Positions 1 through 5,035 of a DNA stretch of 6,129 nt are shown in pieces. Each line of letters opens with the position of its first letter. The stretch's first letter is position 1. Both the position numbers and the translations under genes were made by a program. Origin of the DNA: JBFWNZ01 sp050250795 (GTDB taxonomy: Bacteria; Pseudomonadota; Alphaproteobacteria; UBA8366); the NCBI GenBank assembly GCA_050250795.1, contig JBFWNZ010000246.1:1-6129 (forward strand), written 5' to 3'. The notes beneath the pieces are model-generated. The model was not told the origin of the DNA. It ran no database searches and worked only from the letters and a program-made list of their open reading frames with translations.

Positions 1-753
1 CAGCAGCTTGTCGATCTCGCAATCGACCGTCAGATAGAAATGCGGGACCGTGCGCTTGGATTCCGCCAGGCGCCGCGCGATGGTCCGCCGCATTCCGGAC
101 AGCGGGACGAGATCGAATTCCGGCTCGTAGGGCAGCCGTTCGGCCGTGACCGGCGCGGCAGCCGGCTGGGCCGCGGCCGCCGGCGCCGCGGCGGCGGGCC
201 GCTTCGGCGCCCCGGCCAGCGTGGCCTCGATATCGCGTTTCACGATCCGCCCATGCGGTCCCGACCCATGCACACCGGCAAGATCGACGCCGCTCTGCTC
301 CGCCATCCGGCGCGCCAGCGGGCTGGCGAAGACGCGGTCGCCATCCGCACGCGGCTGGGGTGCCGCCGGTGCGGCGGGCGCTGCAACGAGCGCGGGAGCC
401 GGCGCCTTCGGCGCGGGGGCTTCCTTTACCGGCTGCGCCTCGGCCTTCTTCTCCGGCTTGGCCGCCGCCGCCGCGGCAGGCGCGCCGCCGGCCAGCGTGG
501 ACGCGTCCTCGCCTTCGGTCAGCAGCATCGCGATGACCGTATTGACCTTGACGCCCTCGGTGCCTTCCGAGACCAGCAGCTTGCCGACCCGCCCTTCATC
601 GACGGCTTCGACTTCCATCGTCGCCTTGTCGGTCTCGATCTCGGCGATCACGTCGCCCGAATTGACCTCGTCGCCTTCGCCGACCAGCCATTTGGCGAGG
701 GTGCCTTCGGTCATCGTCGGCGAGAGGGCCGGCATCAGCACCTTGATAGGCAT
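1..753 (-). CDS. pdhC: Pyruvate dehydrogenase E2, dihydrolipoamide acetyltransferase (partial, C-terminus off window)
   Basis: This is the cytoplasmic E2 core of the pyruvate dehydrogenase complex. It carries the acetyl group on lipoyl-lysine from E1 and transfers it to CoA. Reading from ATG at 753-751, 251 residues are visible and the frame runs open off the left edge. Residues 1-83 form a lipoyl domain, with ETDKATME placing the lipoylated lysine at K43. Residues 84-140 are an Ala/Pro/Lys linker. Residues 141-179 are the peripheral-subunit-binding domain (VFASPLARRMAEQSG... GRIVKRDIEATL), which docks E3 or E1. A second Ala/Pro linker covers about 180-210. The acyltransferase domain starts near 211 (PLSGMRRTIARRLAESK, then VPHFYLTVDCEID). 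Family members are usually about 420-450 residues, so most of the catalytic domain, including HxxxDG, lies outside. The start is supported by GGAAGGGGA about 10 nt upstream, and the gene follows pdhB by 24 nt, as in an operon. The pyruvate rather than 2-oxoglutarate assignment rests on the neighbouring E1-alpha/E1-beta pair and the domain order. Confidence 0.97.
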   Translation of the reverse strand, partial: MPIKVLMPALSPTMTEGTLAKWLVGEGDEVNSGDVIAEIETDKATMEVEAVDEGRVGKLLVSEGTEGVKVNTVIAMLLTEGEDASTLAGGAPAAAAAAKPEKKAEAQPVKEAPAPKAPAPALVAAPAAPAAPQPRADGDRVFASPLARRMAEQSGVDLAGVHGSGPHGRIVKRDIEATLAGAPKRPAAAAPAAAAQPAAAPVTAERLPYEPEFDLVPLSGMRRTIARRLAESKRTVPHFYLTVDCEIDKLL

Positions 754-777
754 GTCGTTGGTTTCCCCTTCCAGCGT

Positions 778-2157
778 CTAGGAGCAGACGGCCCGCACCG
801 CGTCGGCGATCTTGGCCGCCTGCGGCAGGGCGAGTTGTTCGAGATTGGCGGCATAGGGCAGCGGCACATCCTCCGCACAGACCCGGACCACCGGCGCATC
901 CAGCCAGTCGAAGGCGTGTTCCATCATCAGGGCGGCGATCTCCGCCCCCATGCCGGCAACCGGCCACCCCTCCTCGACCGAGACGATACGGTTCGTCTTC
1001 TTTACCGACGCGACGATGCTGTCGACGTCCAGCGGCCGCAGGCTGCGCAGGTCGATGACCTCCGCCTCGATCCCCTCGGCGGCGAGGGTCTCCGCCGCTT
1101 CCAGCGCCTTTCCGACCATGATCGAAAAGGCGACGATGGTCACGTCGCGGCCGGGGCGCACGACCTTCGCCTTGCCGATGGGAACGATCCAGTCCTCGCT
1201 GTCCGGCACGTCGAAGCTCTGGCCGTAGAGGATTTCGTTCTCCAGCACGATGACCGGGTTCGGGTCGCGGATCGCCGACTTCAGCAGCCCCTTCGCATCC
1301 GCCGCCGACCATGGCGCCACCACCTTCAGGCCGGGGACATGCGCATACCAGCTGGCATAGCACTGCGAGTGCTGGGCGGCGACGCGCGCGGCCGCGCCGT
1401 TGGGCCCGCGGAACACGATGGGACAGCCCATCTGACCGCCCGACATGTACAGGGTCTTGGCGGCGGAGTTGATGATCTGGTCCATCGCCTGCATGGCGAA
1501 GTTGAAGGTCATGAACTCGACGACCGGGCGCAGCCCCATGAAGGCGGCGCCGACGCCCAGGCCGGTAAAACCATGCTCGGTGATGGGCGTGTCGATCACG
1601 CGGCAGGCGCCGAATTCGTCCAGCAGCCCCTGGCTGACCTTGTAGGCGCCCTGATACTGGGCGACTTCCTCGCCCATCAGGAACACGCTTTCGTCGCGCC
1701 GCATCTCCTCGGCCATGGCATCGCGCAACGCCTCGCGCACGGTCTGGCTCTTCGTCGGCCCGGTCCATTCGGGTTCCGCTTCGACGGCGGGCGGCACGGC
1801 TGCGGGCGCTGCCGGCCTGGCCGGCGCCTCGGACTTCGCCGCAACGGGCTCCGGCGCGGCTTCGGGCGTCGCTGCCGGCGCCGGCGCTTCGGCCTTCAGC
1901 TGCTTCCCGTCCTCGCCGTCTGCGAGCAGGACCGCGATGGGCGTGTTCACCGCGACCTTTTCCGAGCCCTCGGGCACCAGGATCTTGCCGAGCGTCCCCT
2001 CGTCTACCGCTTCCACCTCCATCGTGGCCTTGTCGGTTTCGATCTCCGCGATGACATCGCCGGCGGAAATCGAATCGCCCTCCGATTTCAACCATTTGGA
2101 AAGCGTCCCTTCCGTCATGGTTGGAGAAAGAGCGGGCATCAGAACCTGAATGGGCAT
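778..2157 (-). CDS. pdhB: Pyruvate dehydrogenase E1 subunit beta with N-terminal lipoyl domain
   Basis: This is the beta half of the thiamine-diphosphate-dependent E1 (pyruvate decarboxylating) enzyme, which works as an alpha2beta2 heterotetramer with the upstream pdhA product. It has 459 residues, about 130 more than a plain E1-beta. Residues 1-83 are a lipoyl domain (ETDKATME, predicted lipoyl-K43). Residues 84-130 are an Ala/Pro/Glu linker. The E1-beta body runs from about 135 to 459. Visible family motifs are MGEEVAQYQGAYKVSQGL (161-178), DTPITEHGFTGLGVGAA (189-205, with E194 aligning to the conserved ThDP-activating glutamate of E1-beta), EFMTFNFAMQAMDQIINSAA (214-233), FRGPNG (249-254) and AAQHSQ (260-265). 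The C-terminal transketolase-like domain holds EVIDLRSLRPLD and VEEGWP. The body reads as intact. The start has GGGGAGG ending 4 nt upstream. A lipoyl-bearing E1-beta is known in Alphaproteobacteria such as Zymomonas and Sinorhizobium. Its lipoyl domain closely matches that of the adjacent E2. Confidence 0.98.
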   Translation of the reverse strand: MPIQVLMPALSPTMTEGTLSKWLKSEGDSISAGDVIAEIETDKATMEVEAVDEGTLGKILVPEGSEKVAVNTPIAVLLADGEDGKQLKAEAPAPAATPEAAPEPVAAKSEAPARPAAPAAVPPAVEAEPEWTGPTKSQTVREALRDAMAEEMRRDESVFLMGEEVAQYQGAYKVSQGLLDEFGACRVIDTPITEHGFTGLGVGAAFMGLRPVVEFMTFNFAMQAMDQIINSAAKTLYMSGGQMGCPIVFRGPNGAAARVAAQHSQCYASWYAHVPGLKVVAPWSAADAKGLLKSAIRDPNPVIVLENEILYGQSFDVPDSEDWIVPIGKAKVVRPGRDVTIVAFSIMVGKALEAAETLAAEGIEAEVIDLRSLRPLDVDSIVASVKKTNRIVSVEEGWPVAGMGAEIAALMMEHAFDWLDAPVVRVCAEDVPLPYAANLEQLALPQAAKIADAVRAVCS

Positions 2158-2175
2158 CGTGCCTCCCCGGTGACG

Positions 2176-2197
2176 GCGGCCATCGTCATCTGGCCGC
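2176..2197 (-). other. Small inverted repeat in the pdhA-pdhB gap
   Basis: GCGGCC at 2176-2181 and GGCCGC at 2192-2197 are perfect inverted copies around a 10-nt loop, inside the 77-nt gap between pdhA and pdhB. In the mRNA this could form a short GC-rich hairpin about 20 nt upstream of the pdhB ribosome binding site. No U-run follows, so it is unlikely to be a full terminator. A role in tuning processing or the subunit ratio is speculation, and in GC-rich DNA a 6-bp repeat can occur by chance. Confidence 0.3.
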
Positions 2198-2234
2198 TTC
2201 GGAGCGAAATCGGTGGAAAACTGGGAACGACGGC

Positions 2235-3242
2235 TTACGCCTCTCTCAGCACGTCGGTATACAATTCGGCGGGATCGGGCTCCGGGCTCTCCTGCGCGAA
2301 CTCGGCCGCGTCGGCGACCATATCGCGGATTTCCCGGTCGACTTCCTTCAGCGCAGCCTCATCCGCATGCCCGCCGTCCAGGATCATCTGGCGCAGATGG
2401 TCGATGGGATCGTGCTCCTCGCGCATCTTGCTGACCTCCTCCCGCGACCGGTACTTGGCCGGGTCGGACATCGAGTGCCCTCGATAGCGATAGGTCAGCA
2501 TTTCCAGGATGTACGGCCCCTTGCCGGCACGGCAGTGCTTGACCGCCTCTTCGCCGGCCGCATGCACCGCCAGCACATCCATGCCGTCGACCTGCTTGCC
2601 GGGAATGCCGTAGGCGGCGCCGCGGACATAGAGGTCCTTGCTGGCGGAGGCGCGTTCGACACTGGTCCCCATGCCGTATTTGTTGTTCTCGATCACATAG
2701 ATAACCGGCAGCTTCCACAGGGCGGCCATGTTGAAGGATTCATAGACCTGGCCCTGGTTGATCGCGCCGTCGCCGAGATAGGTCAGGCAGACGCGGTCGG
2801 TCTGGCGATAGGTCTGCGCAAAGGCGATCCCCGTGCCGATCGGCACCTGCGCGCCCACGATCCCGTGGCCGCCATAGAAATTCTTCTCCTTGGAGAACAT
2901 GTGCATGGAACCGCCCTTGCCCCGGGAATATCCGTCCCGCCGGCCGGTCAGTTCCGCCATCACGCCGCGCGCATCCATGTCGCAGGCCAGCATATGGCCG
3001 TGGTCGCGATAGCTGGTGATGACGCTGTCGCCCTCGCCGATGGCCGCCTGCATGCCGACGACCACCGCTTCCTGGCCGATATAGAGATGGCAGAAACCGC
3101 CGATGAGCCCCATGCCGTAGAGCTGGCCCGCACGCTCCTCGAAACGCCGTATCTTGAGCATTTCGCGATAGAAACGAAGCAACTGCTCGGACGCCGGCTG
3201 ATCGGGTTGCGAGGTCTTCCGTCGCTTCGCCTTGGTAGCCAT
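2235..3242 (-). CDS. pdhA: Pyruvate dehydrogenase E1 subunit alpha
   Basis: This is the alpha subunit of the E1 decarboxylase, which binds thiamine diphosphate and Mg2+ and starts the conversion of pyruvate to acetyl-CoA in the cytoplasm. It has 335 residues, typical for the bacterial alpha2beta2-type family. After a basic, poorly conserved N-terminus (about 1-17) come FYREMLKIRRFEERAGQLYG (24-43), GFCHLYIGQEAV (49-60), the YRDHGH motif (78-83) and RGKGGSMHMF (107-116). The ThDP-binding signature begins GDGAINQG at 157 and ends with the NN pair at 186-187. The conserved loop YRYRGHSMSDP (251-261) equals the region phosphorylated in mitochondrial E1-alpha. The ATG at 3242-3240 is supported by GGAGGGGAG about 9 nt upstream. 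It is probably the first gene of pdhA-pdhB-pdhC, with a 77-nt gap to pdhB. The 215 bp upstream hold candidate promoters and dyads. All key motifs are present and I see no frameshift. Confidence 0.98.
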   Translation of the reverse strand: MATKAKRRKTSQPDQPASEQLLRFYREMLKIRRFEERAGQLYGMGLIGGFCHLYIGQEAVVVGMQAAIGEGDSVITSYRDHGHMLACDMDARGVMAELTGRRDGYSRGKGGSMHMFSKEKNFYGGHGIVGAQVPIGTGIAFAQTYRQTDRVCLTYLGDGAINQGQVYESFNMAALWKLPVIYVIENNKYGMGTSVERASASKDLYVRGAAYGIPGKQVDGMDVLAVHAAGEEAVKHCRAGKGPYILEMLTYRYRGHSMSDPAKYRSREEVSKMREEHDPIDHLRQMILDGGHADEAALKEVDREIRDMVADAAEFAQESPEPDPAELYTDVLREA

Positions 3243-3245
3243 CCG

Positions 3246-3257
3246 CTCTCCCCTCCG
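3246..3257 (-). promoter_or_regulatory. Ribosome binding site of pdhA
   Basis: On the minus strand the bases read GGAGGGGAGAGC just before the ATG at 3242-3240. The GGAGG core matches the anti-Shine-Dalgarno sequence with about 9 nt to the start codon, which is an ordinary distance. It supports this start for the E1-alpha gene. Confidence 0.75.
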
Positions 3258-3284
3258 AAATCGGCGCCTATTCTGTCATAGGTA

Positions 3285-3309
3285 TGTTGCAGAACGCAAA
3301 TCGGCAACA
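3285..3309 (-). promoter_or_regulatory. TGTTGC-N13-GCAACA dyad in the pdhA leader
   Basis: TGTTGC (3285-3290) and GCAACA (3304-3309) are perfect 6-bp inverted copies 13 bp apart, about 43-67 bp before the pdhA start. A further GCAACA lies at 3333-3338, 29 bp from the second arm and so about three helical turns away. A shorter TTGC-N5-GCAA is nested at 3287-3299. This could be a transcription-factor binding site or an RNA hairpin. I do not recognise a named regulator for it. Confidence 0.3.
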
Positions 3310-3324
3310 GGTCGCTAAGGGCCT

Positions 3325-3352
3325 GTAATACCGCAACAAATTGTCCAGACAA
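3325..3352 (-). promoter_or_regulatory. Candidate pdhA promoter overlapped by a 12-bp palindrome
   Basis: On the minus strand TTGTCT (3352-3347) and TATTAC (3330-3325) are separated by 16 bp. Each matches four of six positions of the housekeeping -35 and -10 consensus. The -35 element lies inside the perfect palindrome TTGTCTGGACAA (3341-3352), a layout expected for an operator where a repressor would block polymerase. The 5' leader to pdhA would be about 75 nt. This is pattern matching by eye, and alphaproteobacterial promoters are often weakly conserved. Confidence 0.35.
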
Positions 3353-3376
3353 CCGTCAGCGCCCCAGGCCGGCGCG

Positions 3377-3405
3377 ATCATAGCACGGGTGATGGACCGC
3401 GGTTC
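3377..3405 (-). promoter_or_regulatory. Candidate extended -10 promoter upstream of pdhA
   Basis: The minus strand reads TGCTATGAT, an extended -10 (TGn plus TATGAT at 3382-3377) matching five of six hexamer bases. The position 17 bp upstream holds GAACCG, a poor -35, which extended -10 promoters can tolerate. It would give a leader of roughly 125-130 nt to pdhA. It is an alternative to the candidate at 3325-3352. I cannot tell which one is used, or whether both are. Confidence 0.35.
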
Positions 3406-3457
3406 CAGCGACTTTCGCGTGAAGGGATGATCGTTTGATGAATTCGCCGGAAGAAGC

Positions 3458-3778
3458 TCAGCGCCGGTCGTTCAGCAGAATGACCGCTTCGTCGGGCTGG
3501 ACAAGATTGAACTGCGCCCGCGCACGTTCCTCGAGAAGGTCGAGATCGAGGCCGTCGGGCCGCAGGCGTGCAACCCGGTTTTCGAGCACGCGCCGTTCGC
3601 CGGAGAGGGCATCCACCTCTTCCTGGAGTTGCTCGACGTCCTGCTTCAATTCCATATAGGCTTTCAGCCCGCGGTCGCCCTGCAGCGTGTGATACGCGAA
3701 ATAGCCGACCACCGCCGCCCCCAGCACCGGAGCAACGATGTGCCGCGCTCGTCGTTTTGCTTCCCGCCACAGGATCAT
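3458..3778 (-). CDS. ftsB: FtsB/DivIC-family septum formation protein
   Basis: This is a small bitopic inner-membrane cell division protein. In the family, FtsB/DivIC pairs with FtsL through coiled coils and, with FtsQ, helps activate septal peptidoglycan synthesis. It has 106 residues, normal for the family. A short basic cytoplasmic N-terminus (1-13, WREAKRRARH) precedes one membrane segment (about 14-31, VAPVLGAAVVGYFAYHTL). Then comes the conserved QGDRGLKAY (33-41) and a Leu-rich heptad coiled coil (about 42-73). The C-terminal LLEERARAQFNLVQPDEAVI (81-100) matches the ERAR..L....PDE motif. The ATG is the only usable start: an in-frame TGA lies five codons upstream with no other start between. 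No good Shine-Dalgarno sequence precedes it (CGGTCTCTGC). Placement just upstream of pdhA, near eno, is the usual alphaproteobacterial order. The 215-bp gap to pdhA suggests separate transcription, though no strong terminator is visible. Confidence 0.92.
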   Translation of the reverse strand: MILWREAKRRARHIVAPVLGAAVVGYFAYHTLQGDRGLKAYMELKQDVEQLQEEVDALSGERRVLENRVARLRPDGLDLDLLEERARAQFNLVQPDEAVILLNDRR

Positions 3779-3825
3779 GCAGAGACCGAATCACGGAGCG
3801 CCCCGCGCCGTCAATGGGCAGTATT

Positions 3826-3843
3826 TGCCGCATCCGGGCGGCA
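3826..3843 (-). other. Hairpin in the ftsB upstream leader
   Basis: TGCCGC (3826-3831) and GCGGCA (3838-3843) pair perfectly around a 6-nt loop, about 50-65 nt upstream of the ftsB start. If the ftsB transcript starts further upstream, this stem would lie in its 5' leader. No T-run follows on the minus strand (AATACTG), so it is not a classical terminator. Function unknown. Confidence 0.35.
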
Positions 3844-3894
3844 TAAAAGTCGCGGCTCGCACACGCCAATCAATTGCAAAGAAAGACGAAATAG

Positions 3895-3908
3895 GCCGCA
3901 TTGGCGGC
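3895..3908. other. Second GCCGC/GCGGC inverted repeat
   Basis: GCCGC (3895-3899) and GCGGC (3904-3908) flank the 4-base loop ATTG. With the repeat at 3826-3843 it shares the pattern GCCGCAT, a short loop, then GCGGC. Two similar dyads about 68 bp apart could be paired protein sites or a chance result of GC-rich composition. Confidence 0.3.
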
Positions 3909-3960
3909 GTCTTCATGTCCGCCTATCCATCGTCGAAAAGTTCCTGCGCATTTATTGCCT

Positions 3961-3985
3961 ATCGTTTCGAAACCGATTTTTCTTT
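3961..3985 (+). terminator. Terminator-like stem and T-tract with no upstream plus-strand gene
   Basis: ATCGTTTCGAAACCGAT can fold as a short stem with one bulged C, and is followed directly by a T-rich run at 3977-3985 (TTTTTCTTT). This resembles a weak intrinsic terminator on the plus strand. The stem is short and AT-rich, and no convincing plus-strand gene precedes it. It may insulate the SPOR gene from upstream transcription, end a small RNA, or mean nothing. Confidence 0.2.
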
Positions 3986-4078
3986 GTGTGAAAAGGAAGT
4001 GAATGCTTACCCCATCCGCGCCAAACCATTTGCCGAGTGTAATGCTGGCTAGAAAATGGCTTTGAGCGGTGTTTATGA

Positions 4079-4107
4079 TTGCATTACGAATGCTTCGCGA
4101 ATATTAA
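4079..4107 (+). promoter_or_regulatory. Candidate promoter of the SPOR-domain gene
   Basis: TTGCAT (4079-4084) and TATTAA (4102-4107) are 17 bp apart, an ideal spacing for a housekeeping promoter, and lie in the most AT-rich part of the intergenic region. The -10 matches four of six bases and the -35 three of six. The inverted repeat GCATT-ACG-AATGC (4081-4093) covers the -35 to spacer region and could be an operator. The leader would be about 55 nt before the ATG at 4169. Confidence 0.4.
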
Positions 4108-4157
4108 ATATGACTGTCGTCGTCAAGTGTACGGAAGACGATATCCTGTGAGTCGAC

Positions 4158-4165
4158 GAGAGGGG
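4158..4165 (+). promoter_or_regulatory. Ribosome binding site of the SPOR-domain gene
   Basis: GAGAGGGG lies just before the ATG at 4169-4171, with GAGG about 5-7 nt from the start. It favours this ATG over an in-frame TTG at 4079, which lacks a ribosome site, overlaps the candidate promoter and would bury the signal peptide. Confidence 0.7.
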
Positions 4166-4168
4166 ACG

Positions 4169-5035
4169 ATGAAGCGGCACTGTTTTCCCATCCTGGCGAC
4201 TCTGCTTTATGCGACCTCGGCCCAGGCCGGCTTCAACGAAGCGCGGCAAGCCTTCATCGAAGGTCGCTACGACATCGCATATCGGGAACTGGTCCCCCTC
4301 GCCGATGCCGGCGATCCGCGGTCGCAGATCGGCATGGGGCTGCTGCATGCGAAGGGGCTTGGCGTCCCGCAAGACAATGTCGCCGCCTATGTCTGGTTCG
4401 ATAAGGTCCTCGACCGCGACGAGCCGCTGCATCCGGTCATCCGGACGCTGGCTGAGACGAACCGCTCCTACCTCGCGCGTCACATGTCGACCGCAGAGCT
4501 CGAAACGGCACTGAAGCGTATCCAGGAAACCCCCGAGCCGAAGATGGCGAGCGCGGAGCCGGCGGTCGCAGAAACGCACCAGGCAATGCGGCCGGTCATG
4601 CTTGCCTCCGCCGAGCCAAGCCACGCCATCGAAGTGGTAGCCCTCGATCCCGCAACGACGGAGCCGGCCGCAGGCAATGCGGCCATGACGCTCCCGCCTT
4701 ACAATCTTCAGGCGGCGCTGTTCGAAGAGCCTGCGAAAGCCCCCGCATCTCGGCCCGCAATGGCTGGGTCCGTCGAGGGCGTGCGTATCCAGATCGGGGC
4801 CTACAGGAATTCCGACGAAGGCACGGTAAACGCTGCGTGGCAGCGTATCCGCGCCAAGCAGCCAGGGACCTTCGCCAGTCTCAAGCCCCTGATCACCCAG
4901 GTCTCGCTGGGAGAACGGGGCGAGTTCCACCGTCTGCAACTCGGCCCCTTCGCGGATGTCGGTTCCGCAAAGGCGATGTGCGACAAGCTGCGCGCCAGCC
5001 AGCAGGACTGCTTCGTCGTTCCCGCGGGCGGCTGA
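4169..5035 (+). CDS. Exported Sel1-like repeat / SPOR-domain protein
   Basis: A 288-residue exported protein of no specific named family. Residues 1-20 are a signal peptide (basic MKRH, hydrophobic core, TSAQA then G), with likely cleavage after A20, so a periplasmic product. Residues about 21-85 contain Sel1/TPR-like helical repeats: GRYDIAYRELVPLADAGDP, then GMGLLHAKGLGVPQDN and AYVWFDKVLD. Sel1 repeats usually mediate protein-protein contacts. Residues about 122-200 are a low-complexity Ala/Pro/Glu/Met linker. Residues about 203-286 are a SPOR domain (VRIQIGAYRN near 205-214, then FHRLQLGPFADVGSAKAMCDKL near 253-274, ending CFVVP). SPOR domains bind peptidoglycan stripped of stem peptides and target proteins to division septa. 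C271 and C281 could form a disulfide in the periplasm. The start is set by the GAGAGGGG ribosome site and the signal peptide. It is divergent from ftsB and convergent with eno, so probably a single-gene unit. A septal or cell-envelope role is inferred, not shown. Confidence 0.9.
   Translation: MKRHCFPILATLLYATSAQAGFNEARQAFIEGRYDIAYRELVPLADAGDPRSQIGMGLLHAKGLGVPQDNVAAYVWFDKVLDRDEPLHPVIRTLAETNRSYLARHMSTAELETALKRIQETPEPKMASAEPAVAETHQAMRPVMLASAEPSHAIEVVALDPATTEPAAGNAAMTLPPYNLQAALFEEPAKAPASRPAMAGSVEGVRIQIGAYRNSDEGTVNAAWQRIRAKQPGTFASLKPLITQVSLGERGEFHRLQLGPFADVGSAKAMCDKLRASQQDCFVVPAGG

Larger units (their letters stand above)
3779..4168. other. 390-bp divergent intergenic region between ftsB and the SPOR gene
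   Basis: No credible gene lies here, and the stretch from about 3930 to 4140 is visibly richer in A and T than the flanks. It must hold the start signals for ftsB (leftward) and the SPOR gene (rightward). Seen by eye: hairpins at 3826-3843 and 3895-3908 sharing GCCGCAT...GCGGC, a 10-bp palindrome GTTTCGAAAC at 3964-3973 followed by a T-rich run, and six AATGC/GCATT pentamers between 3898 and 4093. There are also two GANTC sites (3788-3792 and 4150-4154), the CcrM methylation target in many Alphaproteobacteria. I found no convincing ftsB promoter. Short open frames crossing the region lack family features. Confidence 0.6.

Noticed and set aside
596..2095. A 499-codon minus-strand frame overlapping pdhB in another frame
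   Set aside because: Arg/Gly-rich composition without motifs; the true pdhB frame is well supported by E1-beta and lipoyl motifs.
505..2157. The two similar lipoyl-coding stretches as repeats from a mobile element
   Set aside because: Similarity is confined to coding sequence and much weaker at silent positions; no terminal repeats or transposase are present. An old domain duplication explains it.
40..2487. An 815-codon plus-strand open frame antisense to pdhC, pdhB and part of pdhA
   Set aside because: It is Arg/Gly/His-rich, shows no family motifs and lies opposite three clearly recognised genes. Long antisense open frames are a common by-product of GC-rich codon use.
2121..3281. A 386-codon plus-strand open frame antisense to pdhA
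   Set aside because: It mirrors the pdhA reading frame, has no recognisable domain, and pdhA is unambiguous on the other strand.
3378..3869. 163-codon minus-strand open frame overlapping ftsB in a different frame
   Set aside because: The product is low-complexity and basic, while the 106-codon frame has the complete FtsB/DivIC layout.
3738..4052. Short plus-strand open frame (104 codons) covering the start of ftsB and the intergenic region
   Set aside because: No ribosome site, no family resemblance, and it overlaps ftsB antisense. Other short frames here have the same problem.
4079..4168. 30-codon N-terminal extension of the SPOR gene from a TTG start
   Set aside because: It has no ribosome site, overlaps the candidate promoter and would place the signal peptide internally. 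The ATG at 4169 has both a good ribosome site and an N-terminal signal peptide.
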